In this document: positions 8,309 to 9,742 of the stretch, in pieces | Layout of the letters: each line of letters begins with the position of its first letter | How positions within the stretch are numbered: the first letter of the stretch is position 1 | Source: CAZSMC01 sp964607755 | GTDB lineage: Bacteria > Zhuqueibacterota > Zhuqueibacteria > Residuimicrobiales > Krinioviventaceae | Assembly (NCBI GenBank): GCA_964607755.1 | Contig: CAZSMC010000108.1 | Span: forward strand, 1-9,742 | DNA: 9,742 nt | Reading direction: 5' to 3' | Position numbers and translations under genes: made by a program | The notes under the pieces: generated by a model | What the model saw: only the letters and a program-made list of their open reading frames with translations | Databases searched by the model: none | What the model was told of the DNA's origin: nothing

Positions 8309-9457
8309 TTAATATTTTCTTAATTTAGCATGATAAATTTTATTCCACGTTATATCACGATCAGAAAGTCTGCCCTTACTTATATAGAGCAAATTATAAA
8401 TACCATTTTCTTGCCATGATGTTATATCCTTGTTCATGATTGTATGTACAGGTAAAGGTCGTTCTTTTTTATCTCGTATATCCACATAATAAATAGGAAA
8501 ATTTTCCTGTGAAGCGTGTTTAACGTAGATAATCGTATGGTTATCCAACCACGTGGGACCCCGATTTAACATGGTTTTCCTGAAAGCTTGCTCTGCAATC
8601 AATTCGGAACGGTTATCGTTCAAATAATATACATATAAATCATAAACTTCGCCCTTTGTTCGTTTATTGGAATAAAAAGCAACTTTTTTACTATCATCGG
8701 GCCAGGAAGGAGATTGACTGTGAGCACCGTATTTAAAGTCCATTTCTTTAAATTCCTTAAATTCAATGTTATCAATGTGATAAATTTTATCAATGACAAC
8801 CGAACTTTTGTTTTGATTCACATAAGCTCTGGTATAAGCAATATATTTTTTATTTGGAGATAATATGGGCGCTAATTCAACCGTCGCTGAACTCTTTTTC
8901 TTTTTAATCTTTGCATTTTTTAGAAATTGATCCGATATGCTGTATTTTATGCTACCGTCAATTGTAGCTAAATTGAAAAATTTATTCTTTTTATATGGTA
9001 CCGTATAAGGATAATTCGCTGCATCATATGTTTTATCTGTAGTTATTAATTCATCATATTTAATAAGGTAATTATTTATTTGATAGTCGCCCGATTGATT
9101 GATGAAAGCGTAAAGTAGGCTAGGATTATGTTTATGAGACATCAAGAAGGGCGCTAAGCTTACCTGTTTTTGATCCCCGGGTAAATCTATAATACTCCGT
9201 CTATTATTCTGGGCCTCCTGTAGCGAAAAATCTTTCTTGATTTTAAGTTTTCCATCATCCATTTTAAATACAAATAATTCCTGCGACTTTTTCTTTCGTA
9301 TCTGGTAAGTTCCATATTTACTTTTTGGGTCAATAATGGTATTTTGATATGCTTTAGATTCATCTTTAACAATTTTTGGAGCTTGTACAATTTTAAGGGT
9401 TTGCCCGCAAAGAAATTGCAGGCTCAATATTAGAATAATGATAATATATTGGATCAC
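8309..9457 (-). CDS. Exported TolB-like (PD40/WD40-like) beta-propeller protein
   Basis: The 382-residue protein begins with a very hydrophobic signal segment (residues 2-17), probably cut after FLCG. A cysteine is present at 17, but Q-F-L-C is not a normal lipobox. Propeller blades of the PD40 type are visible at about 102-119 (APFLMSHK ... LLYAF), 196-210 (APILSPNKKYIAYTR), 248-264 (QSPSWPDDSKKVAFYSN, followed by YDLYVYYLND) and 299-312 (RGPTWLDNHTIIYV). The third matches the TolB/PD40 pattern 'SPxWSPDGxxIAFxSxR ... DIYxxd' best. Such propellers work as binding scaffolds in the periplasm; no enzyme motif is seen. The start is GTG: a perfect AAGGAGGT lies upstream but with a short 3-base spacer, and no other start codon would keep the signal peptide. 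The gap from the small upstream gene is 18 bp, and the next gene follows after 21 bp. Confidence 0.82.
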   Translation of the reverse strand: MIQYIIIILILSLQFLCGQTLKIVQAPKIVKDESKAYQNTIIDPKSKYGTYQIRKKKSQELFVFKMDDGKLKIKKDFSLQEAQNNRRSIIDLPGDQKQVSLAPFLMSHKHNPSLLYAFINQSGDYQINNYLIKYDELITTDKTYDAANYPYTVPYKKNKFFNLATIDGSIKYSISDQFLKNAKIKKKKSSATVELAPILSPNKKYIAYTRAYVNQNKSSVVIDKIYHIDNIEFKEFKEMDFKYGAHSQSPSWPDDSKKVAFYSNKRTKGEVYDLYVYYLNDNRSELIAEQAFRKTMLNRGPTWLDNHTIIYVKHASQENFPIYYVDIRDKKERPLPVHTIMNKDITSWQENGIYNLLYISKGRLSDRDITWNKIYHAKLRKY

Positions 9458-9460
9458 GAT

Positions 9461-9468
9461 ACCTCCTT
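9461..9468 (-). promoter_or_regulatory. Ribosome site that sets the GTG start of the propeller gene
   Basis: The minus strand reads AAGGAGGT followed by ATC and then GTG. This is a full consensus ribosome site but unusually close to the start codon (3 bases). The next codons (ATC, CAA, TAT) are not normal starts, so the GTG is kept. Confidence 0.65.
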
Positions 9469-9475
9469 ATGGAAT

Positions 9476-9688
9476 TTATCTTACTATAATATATATACCC
9501 GCCGTCACAATAGTCATCATCATTGAGATATTGAAAATGGAATCTTTTTTTTCATTTACCTGGTTTGATACATTGAGTCGGATATTTTTTTTATCCGTGT
9601 TAAATAAATAATTATTTTTGTCTGTATAAACGGGTTTTACGTCGCTAAAATTTATATCCGGTTGATAACCCTTAAATTTGATAAGCAC
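9476..9688 (-). CDS. Small unknown protein with C-terminal membrane segment (possibly a gene remnant)
   Basis: I do not recognise this 70-residue product. It has a basic start (LIKFKGYQPD), a polar Asn/Lys-rich middle, and one hydrophobic stretch near the end (about 53-69, ISMMMTIVTAGIYIIV) that could be a single membrane segment. The only possible early start is a GTG with no ribosome site upstream. The same frame is closed by a TGA four codons further up (9698-9700) and a TAA at 9716-9718. The opening TVLIKFKGYQP resembles the end strand of a PEGA domain (compare TVKLKLYGYMD in the PEGA gene of this cluster). This could therefore be the tail of a longer PEGA-plus-membrane-segment protein that has lost its front. 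Its stop lies 18 bp before the propeller's GTG, which favours a real, co-transcribed frame. Confidence 0.5.
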   Translation of the reverse strand: MLIKFKGYQPDINFSDVKPVYTDKNNYLFNTDKKNIRLNVSNQVNEKKDSIFNISMMMTIVTAGIYIIVR

Positions 9689-9742
9689 TGTCTTGGTTCA
9701 GCGGGAATTGGACTTTTAGCATTTAAAATAAGTAACACCTAA
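9689..9742. other. Apparent non-coding upstream edge of the cluster
   Basis: All three minus-strand frames are interrupted here or join nothing sensible. The stretch holds the right copy of the 19-bp element. The promoter of the leftward operon and of any rightward gene beyond the edge would be expected in or just past this segment, but I cannot identify a convincing -35/-10 or sigma-54 (-24/-12) box. Confidence 0.5.
9697..9715 (+). repeat. Outward-facing 19-bp element, right copy
   Basis: This reads TTCAG-CG-GGAATTGGACTT on the plus strand, pointing out of the window to the right. It agrees with the left copy (76-94, minus) at 17 of 19 positions and shares the downstream ACCTAA at similar spacing (9737-9742). 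It begins only 9 bp from the GTG of the small gene, on the opposite strand. It could be the upstream element of a rightward gene lying beyond the edge. Confidence 0.6.

Noticed and set aside
9187..9390. Second minus-strand frame of 67 codons
   Set aside because: Overlaps the propeller gene in another frame, has a Lys/Arg-rich low-information sequence, and the propeller frame has the motifs and signal peptide.
9687..9741. Alternative minus-strand frame just upstream of the small gene, including the peptide K-S-P-I-P-A-E-P that resembles a translation of the left element (G-S-P-I-P-S-E-A)
   Set aside because: The frame is very short, stops soon after at 9656, has no ribosome site, and the left copy lies in non-coding DNA before the S20-like gene. 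The shared peptide is a by-product of the shared DNA element.

Overview
The window is AT-rich bacterial DNA (about one third G+C by eye). It is filled by one leftward (minus-strand) gene cluster and has almost no spare DNA. The gene content points to the Bacteroidota/FCB side of the tree, for example Ignavibacteria, Marinimicrobia, Cloacimonadota, Calditrichota or Fibrobacterota. The reasons are a PorV/UPF0164-type outer-membrane protein, a giant secreted Ig-repeat protein ending in a FlgD-like 'NPFNP ... WDG ... NGVYY' domain of the kind used as a type IX secretion (T9SS) sorting domain, PEGA repeats and a TolB-like propeller. I cannot place it more precisely from sequence alone.

Layout in the order of transcription (right to left): 9742-9689, apparently non-coding, with a 19-bp element reading out of the window; 9688-9476, a small protein with a C-terminal membrane segment and a GTG start without a ribosome site; 9457-8309, an exported TolB-like beta-propeller; 8287-3878, a 1469-residue secreted Ig-like repeat protein with a C-terminal FlgD/T9SS-type domain; 3869-2907, a PorV/UPF0164-like outer-membrane barrel; 2901-1480, an exported protein with a FlgT/TolB-N-like front, two PEGA domains and a TPR-like tail; 1467-178, a sigma-54 activator with a degenerate receiver domain; 177-22, a non-coding gap; 21-1, the first seven codons of what looks like ribosomal protein S20 (rpsT). 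The gaps between the six clustered genes are only 5 to 21 bp, and stop codons often run into the next ribosome site, so they are very probably one operon.

Functional reading (inference): the operon makes a surface-displayed or secreted giant repeat protein, a PorV-like partner that could deliver it to the T9SS, two periplasmic or envelope helper proteins (propeller; PEGA/TPR), and its own cytoplasmic transcription activator. No histidine kinase is present, and the activator's receiver lacks the usual acidic residues, so control by phosphorylation is doubtful.

Outside the genes, the most notable signal is a pair of near-identical 19-bp elements (17 of 19 positions) at 76-94 (minus) and 9697-9715 (plus). 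They lie at opposite ends of the cluster and both point outward. The left copy sits in the upstream region of the rpsT-like gene.
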